Shown: positions 1 through 8,827 of the stretch, piece by piece
How the letters are laid out: the number at the start of each line of letters is the position of its first letter
How positions within the stretch are numbered: the stretch's first letter is position 1
NCBI RefSeq assembly: GCF_003097515.1
Contig: NZ_CP029188.1
Location: 806,001-870,000 of the forward strand
Origin: Streptomyces tirandamycinicus
GTDB taxonomy: Bacteria > Actinomycetota > Actinomycetes > Streptomycetales > Streptomycetaceae
Length of the DNA stretch: 64,000 nt
Reading direction: 5' to 3'
The notes under the pieces: generated by a model
Databases searched by the model: none
Told to the model about the DNA's origin: nothing
The model's input: the letters and a program-made list of their open reading frames with translations, nothing else
Position numbers and translations under genes: made by a program

Positions 1-1231
1 GATACCGCGGCTGGAGGCCGCCCGGCTGCACACCGAGGGCGATCTGCACCTGCCGCGCTGCCGCATCGAGCACGGGATACGGCTCACGGACGCCCACATA
101 GGCACGGATCTGCTGATCAACCAGATCCGGGTGCGGCCGGACCGGCGCGGCCGGGCCATCACCGCGGACGGCCTGTCCGTGGCGCAGGACCTGCAGGCCG
201 AGCTGATCGAGACGTACGGGGAGGTCAGTCTGCGCGGCGCGAAGGTCGGCGTGTCGCTGAGCCTGCGCGGCAGCCGGCTGCGGGCGGTCGAGGGCCGGCG
301 CGCGCTCAACGCCCCCCAGCTGACGGTGGAGCGCTCGCTGTACCTGACCCGGGCGTGGGTGGACTCCGCCGGCGACCAGGGCGCCACTCCCCCGTTCGGC
401 CTTTCCTTCGACGCCCCGGGGCACGGGGCCGGCGCGCGGGAGCGGCGCTTCGAGTGCCACGGCGGAGTGCGGCTGGACGACGGCCGCTTCGGCGACGCCG
501 TCGACCTCCACCACGCCCGGTTCGTGCTGTCGGGGGCGCGCCGGGAGGAGTTGTCGCTGCGCCGGATCGTCACCCCCGAGCTCCGCTTCACGGCGGAGCG
601 GCCGGAGCAGGGACGGGTGGTGCTGAACGGAGCGAGGGTCGTCACGCTCATCGACCTGTCCACGAGCTGGCCCGGCCCCGGCGGGCTGGCGATGGGCGGC
701 TTCGTCTACGAGAACCTCGTGCCCTACAGCCGCTTCCCGCTGTCGCGGCGGCTGGAGTGGGTCGCGGCGGCCACCCCCGAGTACCAGCCCGAGCCGTACG
801 AACGGCTGGCGACCGTGCTGCGCGGCAGCGGGGAGGACGCGGACGCCCGCGAGGTCCTCCTCGCCAAGCAGCGCCGGCGCCGGGAGACGCTGCCGCTCGC
901 CGCGAAGCTCTGGGGCTACGTCCAGGACTGGACGGTGGCGTACGGCTACCGCCCGGGCCGCGCGGCGCTGTGGATGGCGGTGCTCTGGGCGGCCGGTGCG
1001 GTGGCCTTCTCCCGCTACGCCCCCGGCGCGCTGAAGCCGGGCGAGCAGCCCGAGTGGAACCCCTCGCTCTACGCCCTCGATCTGCTCCTGCCGGTGATCA
1101 ACCTCGGCCAGGACGGCCACTGGCGGCTGGAGGGCCACTGGCAGTGGCTCGCCGCGGCGCTGGTGCTGCTGGGCTGGATACTCGCCACGACGGTGGCGGC
1201 GGGCGCGTCCCGGACACTGAGGCGCAGCTAG
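1..1231 (+). CDS. Membrane-anchored repeat protein, 5' end outside window
   Basis: The reading frame is open from base 2, so the start lies upstream of the window. The first two thirds show loosely repeated short beta-strand units (LHLPRCRIEHG, VSLRGAKVG, LSLRGSRLRAVEG, RSLYLTRAWV), which suggest a right-handed beta-solenoid of the pentapeptide-repeat kind. Two hydrophobic segments near the C terminus (around AALWMAVLWAAGAVAF and LAAALVLLGWILATTV) should anchor it in the membrane. Similar Streptomyces proteins are often labelled membrane-associated oxidoreductase, but I see no cofactor motif that supports an enzymatic role. Function is therefore open. Confidence 0.75.
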   Translation, partial: IPRLEAARLHTEGDLHLPRCRIEHGIRLTDAHIGTDLLINQIRVRPDRRGRAITADGLSVAQDLQAELIETYGEVSLRGAKVGVSLSLRGSRLRAVEGRRALNAPQLTVERSLYLTRAWVDSAGDQGATPPFGLSFDAPGHGAGARERRFECHGGVRLDDGRFGDAVDLHHARFVLSGARREELSLRRIVTPELRFTAERPEQGRVVLNGARVVTLIDLSTSWPGPGGLAMGGFVYENLVPYSRFPLSRRLEWVAAATPEYQPEPYERLATVLRGSGEDADAREVLLAKQRRRRETLPLAAKLWGYVQDWTVAYGYRPGRAALWMAVLWAAGAVAFSRYAPGALKPGEQPEWNPSLYALDLLLPVINLGQDGHWRLEGHWQWLAAALVLLGWILATTVAAGASRTLRRS

Positions 1232-1447
1232 GGGAGCCCTGAGGGCCTGCCGTGTGGATCGGCCGGGCGTGCGAGGGCGCGAGGGCGCGAGGGCGCGAGG
1301 GGCGTTCACCAGAAGTCGCCGAGCGCCCCTCATGCGCCGCCAACGCGCCCTCCTTTGCGCTTTCTTGACCCGAGTCAGGACAACCATTCCACCTACTACC
1401 AAAACTTCACAGATGCCCTCTGGCGCGCCCCCGACCTGCGGCTTTCA

Positions 1448-2524
1448 ATGGTCCGCACCATGTCTCTGCTGCGCGCCCTGATCAGCACCGCCCGCATGGT
1501 CCGGCACACCCCGCGGCTCGCCGACGGACTGCCCCCGGACGATGCGGTCCTGCTCGACGCCCCGGACGGGGAGCTCGGTCCGGCACTCGTGGCCGCCGCG
1601 CTCGGCGACCACGAACCGGCCGCCGCACTGCTCGCCACCACACGGGGCTCGGCCGAGTGGGAGAACCGGGACCGCTACGTCATGCGGCTGGCGGCGTTCG
1701 CGTACAGCCGGCCCGGCTGGCTCGCCGGCTGGCTCGCCGACTCGCCGCACGATCCCGACGCCCTGCTCGTGAAGGCCGAACTCGAGGTCCGTAGGGCCTG
1801 GGAGTCACCCGCCAGGGCCGAGCGGCTGCGCGAGACCGGCCCGCTGGTCCGTGCCGCGGCCGAGGCCGATCCGCGCGATCCGGTGCCCTGGCGGCTGGCC
1901 CTGGACCATGCGCGCGGTGTGCACGCCGGACACACGGCCTTCGAGGCGCTGTGGGAGCAGGCGGTCCGCCGTTCCTCGCACCACTACGGCTGCCATGTGG
2001 CCGCGCTCCGGTACCTGTCGGCGGTCTGGCGCGGCTCGCACCGGGAGTGCCTGGACTTCGCCGAGCGCGCGGCCGAGGACTCCCTGCCGGGCTCGCTGGT
2101 GCAGGCCCTCCCGGCGCGCGCGGCTCTGACGCCGCTGCTCGAGGGGCCCGTCACGGCCATGACGGCGGACCGGATCGACGCGGCCGCCGACCGGGCGGCG
2201 GAGCTGTCCGCCCGGTACCGGCCCGGCGACCCGTGGCCCGCCGAGGTCCGCAACCTCCTGGTGTACGTGCTGATCGCCCGGGGCCGCTGGCACGAGGCAC
2301 TGGAGCAGTTCCGCGTGATCGGGCAGCACGCCACGTCGTTCCCGTGGAACCGGGTGACGGACGATCCGCTGGGCCAGTTCCTGGAGGCGCGTGACGGGGT
2401 CCGCATCGAGGTGGCGTCCTCGATGCCGCTCCGCCGCGCCCGCCGGATCGGCGCCGCGGGCACGGCGGGCGCCGGCCAGGGGCGGGTGGCCGGACGGGCC
2501 GTACCCGGCGACCACTACGCTTGA
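1448..2524 (+). CDS. TPR-like hypothetical protein
   Basis: A 358-residue soluble protein rich in Ala, Arg and Leu, with helical pairs (ALLATTRGSAEWENRDRY, LVYVLIARGRWHEALEQF) that resemble tetratricopeptide or SEL1-like helices. No catalytic motif is visible. The frame is open further upstream to 1355. I prefer the ATG at 1448, because the upstream residues look non-coding, although no strong ribosome binding site precedes either this ATG or the one at 1460. Its stop overlaps the region where the next gene starts, which suggests co-transcription with the Lon-N gene. Role unknown. Confidence 0.7.
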   Translation: MVRTMSLLRALISTARMVRHTPRLADGLPPDDAVLLDAPDGELGPALVAAALGDHEPAAALLATTRGSAEWENRDRYVMRLAAFAYSRPGWLAGWLADSPHDPDALLVKAELEVRRAWESPARAERLRETGPLVRAAAEADPRDPVPWRLALDHARGVHAGHTAFEALWEQAVRRSSHHYGCHVAALRYLSAVWRGSHRECLDFAERAAEDSLPGSLVQALPARAALTPLLEGPVTAMTADRIDAAADRAAELSARYRPGDPWPAEVRNLLVYVLIARGRWHEALEQFRVIGQHATSFPWNRVTDDPLGQFLEARDGVRIEVASSMPLRRARRIGAAGTAGAGQGRVAGRAVPGDHYA

Positions 2525-2529
2525 CCGCT

Positions 2530-3270
2530 GTGACCACCGCTCGCCTGCCGCTGTTCCCGCTCAACGCGGTGCTTTTCCCCGGCCTCGTCCTGCCGCTGAA
2601 CGTCTTCGAGGAGCGCTATCGCGCCATGATGCGCGAGCTGCTGAAGACCGACGAGTCCGAGCCCCGCCGATTCGCCGTGGTCGCCATCCGCGACGGCCGC
2701 GAGGTCGCGCCGACCGCGCCCGGGATGCCCGACCAGACCGCCCAGCCCGAGAAGGGCCCGGGCGCGGGCTTCGGCCCGGACCCGATCCAGGCGTTCCACC
2801 GCGTCGGCTGCATCGCGGACGCGGCGACCATCCGGGAGCGCGCCGACGGCAGCTTCGAGGTGCTGGCCACCGGCACGACCCGGGTCGCCGTGCGCTCGGT
2901 CGACGCGAGCGGCCCGTTCCTGACGGCCGAACTCGAGGAGATCCCGGAGGTGCCCGGCGAGGGCGCGGGCACGCTGGCCGAGGGCGTACTGCGGGCGTTC
3001 CGCAACTACCAGAAGCGGCTGGCCGGAGCGCGGGAGCGGTCGCTGTCGACGGGCTCGGAGCTGCCCGACGAGCCGTCCGTGGTCTCGTACCTGGTGGCCG
3101 CCGCCGCCGTGCTCGACACACCGTCGAAGCAGCGGCTGCTGCAGGCTCCGGACACGGCGACCCGGCTGCGCGAGGAGCTGAAGCTGCTGCGCTCCGAGAC
3201 CGCGGTGATACGGCATCTGCCGTCGTTGCCGGCGATCGATCTGACCCGATCGCCGACGAGCCCGAACTGA
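2530..3270 (+). CDS. Lon N-terminal (substrate-binding) domain protein
   Basis: The 246-residue protein begins TTARLPLFPLNAVLFPGLVL, continues with LNVFEERYRAMM, and later has a VGCIADAATIRERADGSFEVL block. This is the order of conserved segments in the stand-alone Lon N-domain (LON-SB, PUA-like) family. No AAA+ or protease part follows, so it is not the Lon protease. Members probably bind unfolded protein or peptide, but their cellular job is poorly known. A GTG at 2530 gives the best alignment to the family. A TTG at 2521 is also in frame. It sits directly behind the TPR-like gene and 31 bp ahead of ybaK, probably in one operon. Confidence 0.88.
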   Translation: MTTARLPLFPLNAVLFPGLVLPLNVFEERYRAMMRELLKTDESEPRRFAVVAIRDGREVAPTAPGMPDQTAQPEKGPGAGFGPDPIQAFHRVGCIADAATIRERADGSFEVLATGTTRVAVRSVDASGPFLTAELEEIPEVPGEGAGTLAEGVLRAFRNYQKRLAGARERSLSTGSELPDEPSVVSYLVAAAAVLDTPSKQRLLQAPDTATRLREELKLLRSETAVIRHLPSLPAIDLTRSPTSPN

Positions 3271-3301
3271 GCCGGACCGAACGGGGCGAGGGAGAAGGAC
3301 C

Positions 3302-3814
3302 GTGGCGAAGAAGGCCGGGAAGCAGCAGGGCGGCAGGCAGCAGGGCGGGACGCCCGCGACGGTGGCGCTGACGGCCGCGGGCACGGCCTTCACCGTGCAC
3401 GCGTACGAGCACGACCCGGCCTCCGCGTCCTACGGGGAGGAGGCGGCGCGGGCGCTGGGCGTGGAACCGGAGCGGGTCTTCAAGACGCTCGTCGCCGACG
3501 TGGACGGCGAGCTGACGGTCGCCGTCGTGCCCGTAGCGGGGCAGCTGGACCTGAAGGCGCTGGCCGCCGCCGCCGGCGGCAAGCGCGCGTCGATGGCCGA
3601 CCCGGCGGCGGCGGAACGCACCACGGGCTACGTCCGCGGCGGCATCTCCCCGCTGGGGCAGCGCAGGCGTCTGCGCACCGTTCTGGACTCCTCGGCCTCC
3701 GCGTACCCGACGATCTGCGTCTCGGCGGGCCGGCGCGGGCTCGAGGTCGAGCTCGCCCCAGCGGACCTGGCCGCGCTGACGAACGCGGTCCTGGCGCCGA
3801 TCGGGCGCGCCTAG
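3302..3814 (+). CDS. ybaK: YbaK/EbsC-family aminoacyl-tRNA deacylase
   Basis: A 170-residue protein of the YbaK/EbsC family, which hydrolyses mischarged Cys-tRNA(Pro) or related aminoacyl-tRNAs in trans. Family landmarks are present: the ARALGVEPERVFKTLVAD segment with the conserved FKTL lysine, the VAVVPVAGQLDLKAL strand-helix, and the GGISPLGQRRRL loop typical of the editing pocket. A Lys/Gln-rich N-terminal tail of about 18 residues precedes the domain. The GTG start follows a GGGCGAGGGAGAAGG purine stretch. It is likely co-transcribed with the two upstream genes. The exact tRNA substrate cannot be told from sequence. Confidence 0.92.
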   Translation: MAKKAGKQQGGRQQGGTPATVALTAAGTAFTVHAYEHDPASASYGEEAARALGVEPERVFKTLVADVDGELTVAVVPVAGQLDLKALAAAAGGKRASMADPAAAERTTGYVRGGISPLGQRRRLRTVLDSSASAYPTICVSAGRRGLEVELAPADLAALTNAVLAPIGRA

Positions 3815-4010
3815 CCGTATCTCGCGGCCCGCGGTCGCCCGATCCGGCGACCCCGGAGTCCGGGTACGCCCGCGTTCCCGCGCGGGCCCGTGCCGTCCGC
3901 CTCCGCCCGCAGGTCCATTCGCTCCGGTACGCCCGCGGCCCGCACACCCCCTCGACGGCGCGCCCGTCCTCGGCTACGACCGAAGGACGTCCCGACCCGA
4001 GGGGGTAACC

Positions 4011-4085
4011 GTGTCCAAGCGCACCCGCAAACGGAAGTGGCGGCTGAGGAAGCGCCGGGCGAACCACGGCCGCCGGCCGGCCTGA
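4011..4085 (+). CDS. 24-residue basic protein, probable ribosomal protein bL37
   Basis: A 24-codon reading frame starts at a GTG that follows the purine stretch GAGGGGG with good spacing, and ends at TGA. The product is extremely basic: an SKRTRKRK head, a second Lys/Arg run, then RANHGRRPA at the C terminus. From memory, the mycobacterial large-subunit protein bL37 is also 24 residues and has the same plan, a Lys/Arg-rich head followed by an ANHGKRPN-like end. That match in length, charge and C-terminal motif is the basis of the call. It stands alone between ybaK and the convergent DUF2567 gene. It is too short for most gene finders. An alternative is a chance basic ORF, which the ribosome binding site and the ANHG motif make unlikely. 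Confidence 0.75.
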   Translation: MSKRTRKRKWRLRKRRANHGRRPA

Positions 4086-4142
4086 CGGGAGCGCCGCCGG
4101 GCGCCGGGCCCGTTCCTTCCGGGGGCGAGGCTCCGCCCCGGA

Positions 4143-4226
4143 GCCTCAGGCCCGGTGGTCCGGGCCGTGCGCCTCAGGCCCGGTGGTCCGGGCCCGGAGC
4201 CTCAGACCCGGTGGTCCGGGCCCGGC
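4143..4226. repeat. Three tandem 28-bp units at the 3' end of the DUF2567 gene
   Basis: Units start at 4143, 4171 and 4199 and share GCCTCAGGCCCGGTGGTCC followed by GGGCC, with one or two changes each. The third unit contains the TGA stop (4202-4204, minus strand) and the last codons of the DUF2567-like gene. The other two are therefore non-coding duplications of that gene end. The unit length is not a multiple of three. Confidence 0.9.
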
Positions 4227-4726
4227 GGCAGCCACTCCGGCTCGGGGTCGCGCGGTGCGAAGAGCGCCGTCAGGGCGAGGTGCACGATCATCGCCGCGAG
4301 GGGCCAGGCCAGCAGGGCGCCCTTCGCTCGAAGGCCGAGCGGCGCGTCGAAGACGACGCCGCGGCCGACCGCACGGGCGTGGGCGACGACGTCCTGCTCG
4401 GGGCCGAGCAGATAGCCGGTACCCCAGGCCAGCACCGACCCGAGGATCCCGCCCAGGGCGAGTGCGACGACGACCGCGATGCCCCCGCGGCGGTTGAACC
4501 AGAAGACGACCGCGGCGCTGAGCACGCCGAAACCGAGCGCCAGCAGGACGAACGTACCGTCCACGGCCGCCGTCTCCTCGCCCTCGCTGTCGGCGGAGAA
4601 GACCGCCTTGCCGTTCGAGATCAGCGGCACCCTCGGAGCCAGCCACAGCCACAGCAGGCCGAGCGCGATCCCGGCGAGGGTCACGCCCACCAGCACGACG
4701 GCCGCCCGGCGCAGTTCGCTCCTCAT
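4202..4726 (-). CDS. DUF2567-like integral membrane protein
   Basis: A 174-residue protein with about four hydrophobic segments (AAVVLVGVTLAGIALGLLWLW, GTFVLLALGFGVLSAAVVFW, GIAVVVALALGGILGSVLA, ALLAWPLAAMIVHLALTAL). An acidic extracytoplasmic loop with SADSEGEE lies between the first two. The size and segment order resemble the actinobacterial DUF2567 family, whose function is unknown. I chose the ATG at 4726 because AGAAGGGCTGGAG lies just upstream. The open frame continues to 4825, but the extra 33 residues are Pro/His-rich and look untranslated. Its 3' end carries the tandem repeat listed separately. Confidence 0.8.
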   Translation of the reverse strand: MRSELRRAAVVLVGVTLAGIALGLLWLWLAPRVPLISNGKAVFSADSEGEETAAVDGTFVLLALGFGVLSAAVVFWFNRRGGIAVVVALALGGILGSVLAWGTGYLLGPEQDVVAHARAVGRGVVFDAPLGLRAKGALLAWPLAAMIVHLALTALFAPRDPEPEWLPPGPDHRV

Positions 4727-4874
4727 CTCCAGCCCTTCTCCGTCCGGGTACGGCGCGGGATGCGGGTGGTTCCGGGGGGTGTCGTGCGGGGCAGGCCGGT
4801 GGGGCGGCGTCAAGGGTGCTGTCACCCTGACATCGTGCCAAACGACCCCGTGGCCCGCCTCACCGGCAGCGCTG

Positions 4875-5711
4875 TCAGCGGACCGCGGCCCGCCGGTACG
4901 CCAGGGTCGCGACGGCCAGCGAGACGAGGCCCACGGCCGCGCAGACGGTCAGGTCCAGCGCGACCGCGGGCCAGTGCGGATGCGCGTCGAACGTGCGGGC
5001 GAACGCCTCCACTCCGTATGTGGAAGGCAGCAGATCCCGCGCGAAGGCGATCGGCTCGGGCAGCCGACCCGCCGGGAGCACCCCCAGCAGCAGGGCCGCC
5101 GACATGCCCAACTGGCCCAGCAGCGTGGCCAGTTCCTGGCGCGGCGCGAGCAGCCCGAGTGCCGCACCGAGCCCGGCAAGCGCGGCTCCGGCCAGCGGGA
5201 TCACCGCGGCCAGCACCCACAGGTGGGTGAGCGGCAGCCCGAACAGCACCGAGCCGGCGACCGCCGTCACGACCGTGCCCGGCACGGTGAAGGAGGCGTA
5301 CGCCCCCGCGGCCCCGAGCACCACCGCGGCCGGTGGCACCGGCAGCGTCGCATAGTGGTCCAGGCCACCGGAGGCGCGGAGCTGGCCGAAGTACTGGGCG
5401 AGCAGATTGAGCGCGACGAAGGCGACGACCAGGACGGACGAACCGGCGACCACGGCCCGCGCCTCGGCTCCGCCGTCCACGACCCCGCGCATCAGCACCA
5501 TGATCCCGACGGACTGGAACGTGGCGACGAAGAGCAGCGGTATCCGGGCGACGCGGGCCCGGGACAACTGGGCGCGGTACACCGCCGCGAGCGCCGGCAG
5601 CAGCCGGGCTCGCGGGGCGAGCGGGGCGACGCCCCCGTCGTCTCCCCCACTCCGGGCGTCGTGCGCGCTCCGCACACGCGCGGACGCGGCCTCCGCAGGC
5701 ACGATGCTCAC
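4875..5711 (-). CDS. ABC-2 type exporter permease
   Basis: A 278-residue membrane protein with six likely transmembrane segments, among them IPLLFVATFQSVGIMVLM, AGSSVLVVAFVALNLLAQYF, VVTAVAGSVLFGLPLTHLWV and LTVCAAVGLVSLAVATLAY. The topology matches ABC-2 type permeases of the DrrB/NodJ kind, which pair with a DrrA-like ATPase. That partner lies directly upstream (5929-6912, same strand). The GTG at 5711 is preceded by AGGAG at suitable distance. The frame stays open to 5858, but that part is low-complexity. Substrate unknown; drug, lipid or glycoconjugate export is typical of the class. Confidence 0.88.
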   Translation of the reverse strand: MSIVPAEAASARVRSAHDARSGGDDGGVAPLAPRARLLPALAAVYRAQLSRARVARIPLLFVATFQSVGIMVLMRGVVDGGAEARAVVAGSSVLVVAFVALNLLAQYFGQLRASGGLDHYATLPVPPAAVVLGAAGAYASFTVPGTVVTAVAGSVLFGLPLTHLWVLAAVIPLAGAALAGLGAALGLLAPRQELATLLGQLGMSAALLLGVLPAGRLPEPIAFARDLLPSTYGVEAFARTFDAHPHWPAVALDLTVCAAVGLVSLAVATLAYRRAAVR

Positions 5712-5928
5712 CTGGCGCTGCTCCTGTTCGGTACGGACGACGAGGGTGACGAGGGTCGCGAGGGTGTCGAGGGTGACGAGAGTGGCGAGGTTACGGACGA
5801 CGATACGGACGACGACGGTACCGACGGCATCGGCACGAGCGGTATCGCCACGGACCACGGCCGCAAGGACGACATCGCCACGGACGGCATCAGCACAGAA
5901 GACGGCCGCACGGGCGACGGCTCACGGC
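5712..5928. repeat. Low-complexity spacer of short direct repeats between the ABC genes
   Basis: The 217 bp between the two ABC genes consist largely of imperfect copies of GACGAGGGT (for example around 5738-5800), then of GGACGACATCGCCACGGACG-type units (around 5850-5900). No gene is recognisable on either strand, and the open frames across it have repetitive residue content. The distance is long for genes that should be translated together. Confidence 0.7.
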
Positions 5929-6912
<984 letters not shown>

Positions 6913-6940
6913 GAGGGACGAGCCTAAGGGGTCGCCCGGC

Positions 6941-8197
6941 CTAGTCCCCGGCCGGGGCGCGTTCCGTGGCCGCTCGGACATCGATCTCCCGCCAGAATCC
7001 GGCCCTGATGGCATAGCGGTCGTGCTCGTCGATCTGGTCGTCCTTGTGCGCGAGCAGCCCGAAGCGGGCCGCGTACCGGAGCAGTTCGCCGTCGATGCGG
7101 TGCGGGACCCGCGGATACATGCCCGACAGCTTCTCCACGTGCGCCGGGTCCGGCAGCCGCTCCATCCAGCGCCGGGCGAAGACCTGCCCGACCTCGAACG
7201 GGTCGCCGCCGACGGTCGTGATGTCCTCCTCGCGGTCCGCCCAGCGCTGCTCGGCGCTGGTGAGCTGGGCGAGCGTCGGCAGGGCCGCCACCTCCGGGGA
7301 CTCGGCGGGCACGCTGCCCGGGCGCTCGATCCAGCCCCTGTCGGAGGACCAGCGCAGCGTCGCCCCGGCGGCCGGATGGCGCTCCGCCTGGCCGGCGGGG
7401 CCGCGCAGCCCCGCCAGGTCCTTGGGGGTGGGGACGCCCTTGGCGTGGTGGTGGGCGGCGGGGGTGCCGTTGCCGGTGCCGCTCGCGGCGGCAGCGGCGG
7501 GTCGCGCCGCACCGTTGTCGCCCGGCACCGGAGTGCCCGTCCCGTCCGCACGGTCCCCGGCGGAGGGCGCCGACTCGGGCAGCGGGGCGGACAGAATGGC
7601 CGCGATCTCCGGCCGGGGCGCGGGCGGCGGGGCGCAGACGCCGCTGAGCTCCTTGGCGCGCACGGCCTGGGTGATCCAGGCACGGTCGAGTACGCGGCGC
7701 TCGTCGGCCTCGGCGACCAGGTCCTCTGACTGGTTGTAGTCGCCGTCGGCGGCCTGGACGGCCCAGAGATGGACGGCGACGCCGTGCTCCTTCGCGGACA
7801 TCAGCCCGGGAAGCAGATCGCCGTCCCCGGTCACCAGCACCACGTCCGAGCAGGCCCGGTTCCTGGCGAGTTCGGTGAGCTCGGCGTGCATGGCGGCGTC
7901 GACGCCCTTCTGGGCCCAGCGGCCGTCGCTGCGGGTGAGCGCTCCCAGTCGCACGGTGACCCGGGGCATGACCCGCAGGCGCCGGTGCTCCGGCTGGGGC
8001 ACCCGGTCGGGGGCGCCGTCGAACCAGTAGATGCGCAGCAGCGGGCGTTCGGTGTCGGCCTCGGCTCGGTCGCGCAGGGCCTGGATGAGGGCGGCGTGGT
8101 CGACGGTGATGCGGGAACGGGCCGGTTCCCCGGCGAGGAGGCTCGCGGCGGCTCCCAGCAGATAGCCGGCGTCCACCAGGACGACGCAGCGGTCCAC
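6941..8197 (-). CDS. NYN-domain protein (PIN-like nuclease fold)
   Basis: A 418-residue protein. Residues 1 to about 180 form an NYN/PIN-like domain: VVLVDAGYLLGAA with the first metal-binding Asp, QKGVDAAMHAEL with the second, and SDVVLVTGDGDLLPGL with the third acidic cluster. Such domains are metal-dependent RNases or RNA-binding modules. A Pro/Ala-rich linker of about 100 residues follows. The C-terminal part has a winged-helix look (VPHRIDGELLRYAARFGLLAHKD). I chose the GTG at 8197, which has GAGGGTGG upstream. A GTG at 8206 is also in frame. It sits 28 bp behind the ABC ATPase gene on the same strand. The RNA target is unknown. Confidence 0.85.
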   Translation of the reverse strand: MDRCVVLVDAGYLLGAAASLLAGEPARSRITVDHAALIQALRDRAEADTERPLLRIYWFDGAPDRVPQPEHRRLRVMPRVTVRLGALTRSDGRWAQKGVDAAMHAELTELARNRACSDVVLVTGDGDLLPGLMSAKEHGVAVHLWAVQAADGDYNQSEDLVAEADERRVLDRAWITQAVRAKELSGVCAPPPAPRPEIAAILSAPLPESAPSAGDRADGTGTPVPGDNGAARPAAAAASGTGNGTPAAHHHAKGVPTPKDLAGLRGPAGQAERHPAAGATLRWSSDRGWIERPGSVPAESPEVAALPTLAQLTSAEQRWADREEDITTVGGDPFEVGQVFARRWMERLPDPAHVEKLSGMYPRVPHRIDGELLRYAARFGLLAHKDDQIDEHDRYAIRAGFWREIDVRAATERAPAGD

Positions 8198-8230
8198 GCG
8201 TTCCACCCTCTTTCCGGAACTTCGGGATCG

Positions 8231-8286
8231 GAGTTGCTCGGGGTTTGCCTCTGAGTTGCTCGGGGTTGCTTCGGGGGTTGCTTCGA
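8231..8286. repeat. Short direct repeats upstream of the NYN gene
   Basis: GAGTTGCTCGGGGTT occurs at 8231-8245 and again at 8253-8267, followed by two shorter variants of GTTGCTTCGGGG. They lie in the divergent intergenic region between the NYN gene and the small plus-strand gene at 8463. The role is unknown; they may simply be slippage products. Confidence 0.6.
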
Positions 8287-8462
8287 GTCTGCCCGAACGC
8301 CGGAGGGTTGACCGCCGGAACTCGATCATCGGCGTGGCGGGGAGTGAAGCCGCACCGTAACAGCAGCCGGTTACTCACTGCAATGATCCGACATGCGCAG
8401 AGTATTCGGCTGTGTGAGGCTGAGGGCGGCCCTGGCCCCTACATCCCACGGGAGGCATCACC

Positions 8463-8618
8463 ATGGCCAAGAACAAGAACCGAGAACGCAAGGCCCGGAG
8501 CGACTCCCCCGGCGAGCGCGCCGCCCAGGAGGCCCGGACCCCGGAGGCCCAGGCGGAGTCGCCGATCGCGACGGGCGTGTCCCACAAGGGGCGGCAGAAG
8601 CGCTTCGGCCACAACTGA
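8463..8618 (+). CDS. 51-residue charged small protein
   Basis: The ATG is preceded by GGGAGG at good spacing, and the frame runs 51 codons. The product starts AKNKNRERKARSDSPGERAA, has an acidic middle (PEAQAESP), and ends in SHKGRQKRFGHN. It is hydrophilic with no signal peptide or membrane segment. From memory, small Streptomyces proteins with the same KNKNR start and the KGRQKRFGHN end are common and uncharacterised. The basic ends hint at nucleic-acid or ribosome contact, but that is a guess. A terminator-like hairpin follows 40 bp downstream. Confidence 0.8.
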   Translation: MAKNKNRERKARSDSPGERAAQEARTPEAQAESPIATGVSHKGRQKRFGHN

Positions 8619-8658
8619 CACGCCGCGACCGGCCGGCGGACCCCGCTGTGACGCATAT

Positions 8659-8697
8659 GTGAGGGGCGCACCCGTGATCTCCGGGCGCGCCCTTCAC
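8659..8697 (+). terminator. Hairpin after the 51-residue gene
   Basis: GTGAGGGGCGC pairs with GCGCCCTTCAC, with an inner CCCG/CGGG extension and a short loop. No U-tract follows, which is common in Streptomyces. It could also serve the convergent end of dnaE1. Confidence 0.65.
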
Positions 8698-8827
8698 GAA
8701 CACCGGCGGGCCCCTCCCCTGCGGGCGCCGGACTCCACGGGCCGACGGCCCCGCACCGCGTCGGCGGCCCCCGCGCCTGCCGGGGGGCGCGGGCGGCGGC
8801 GGTCCGGCACCGCGAGGGCCCCGTGCC

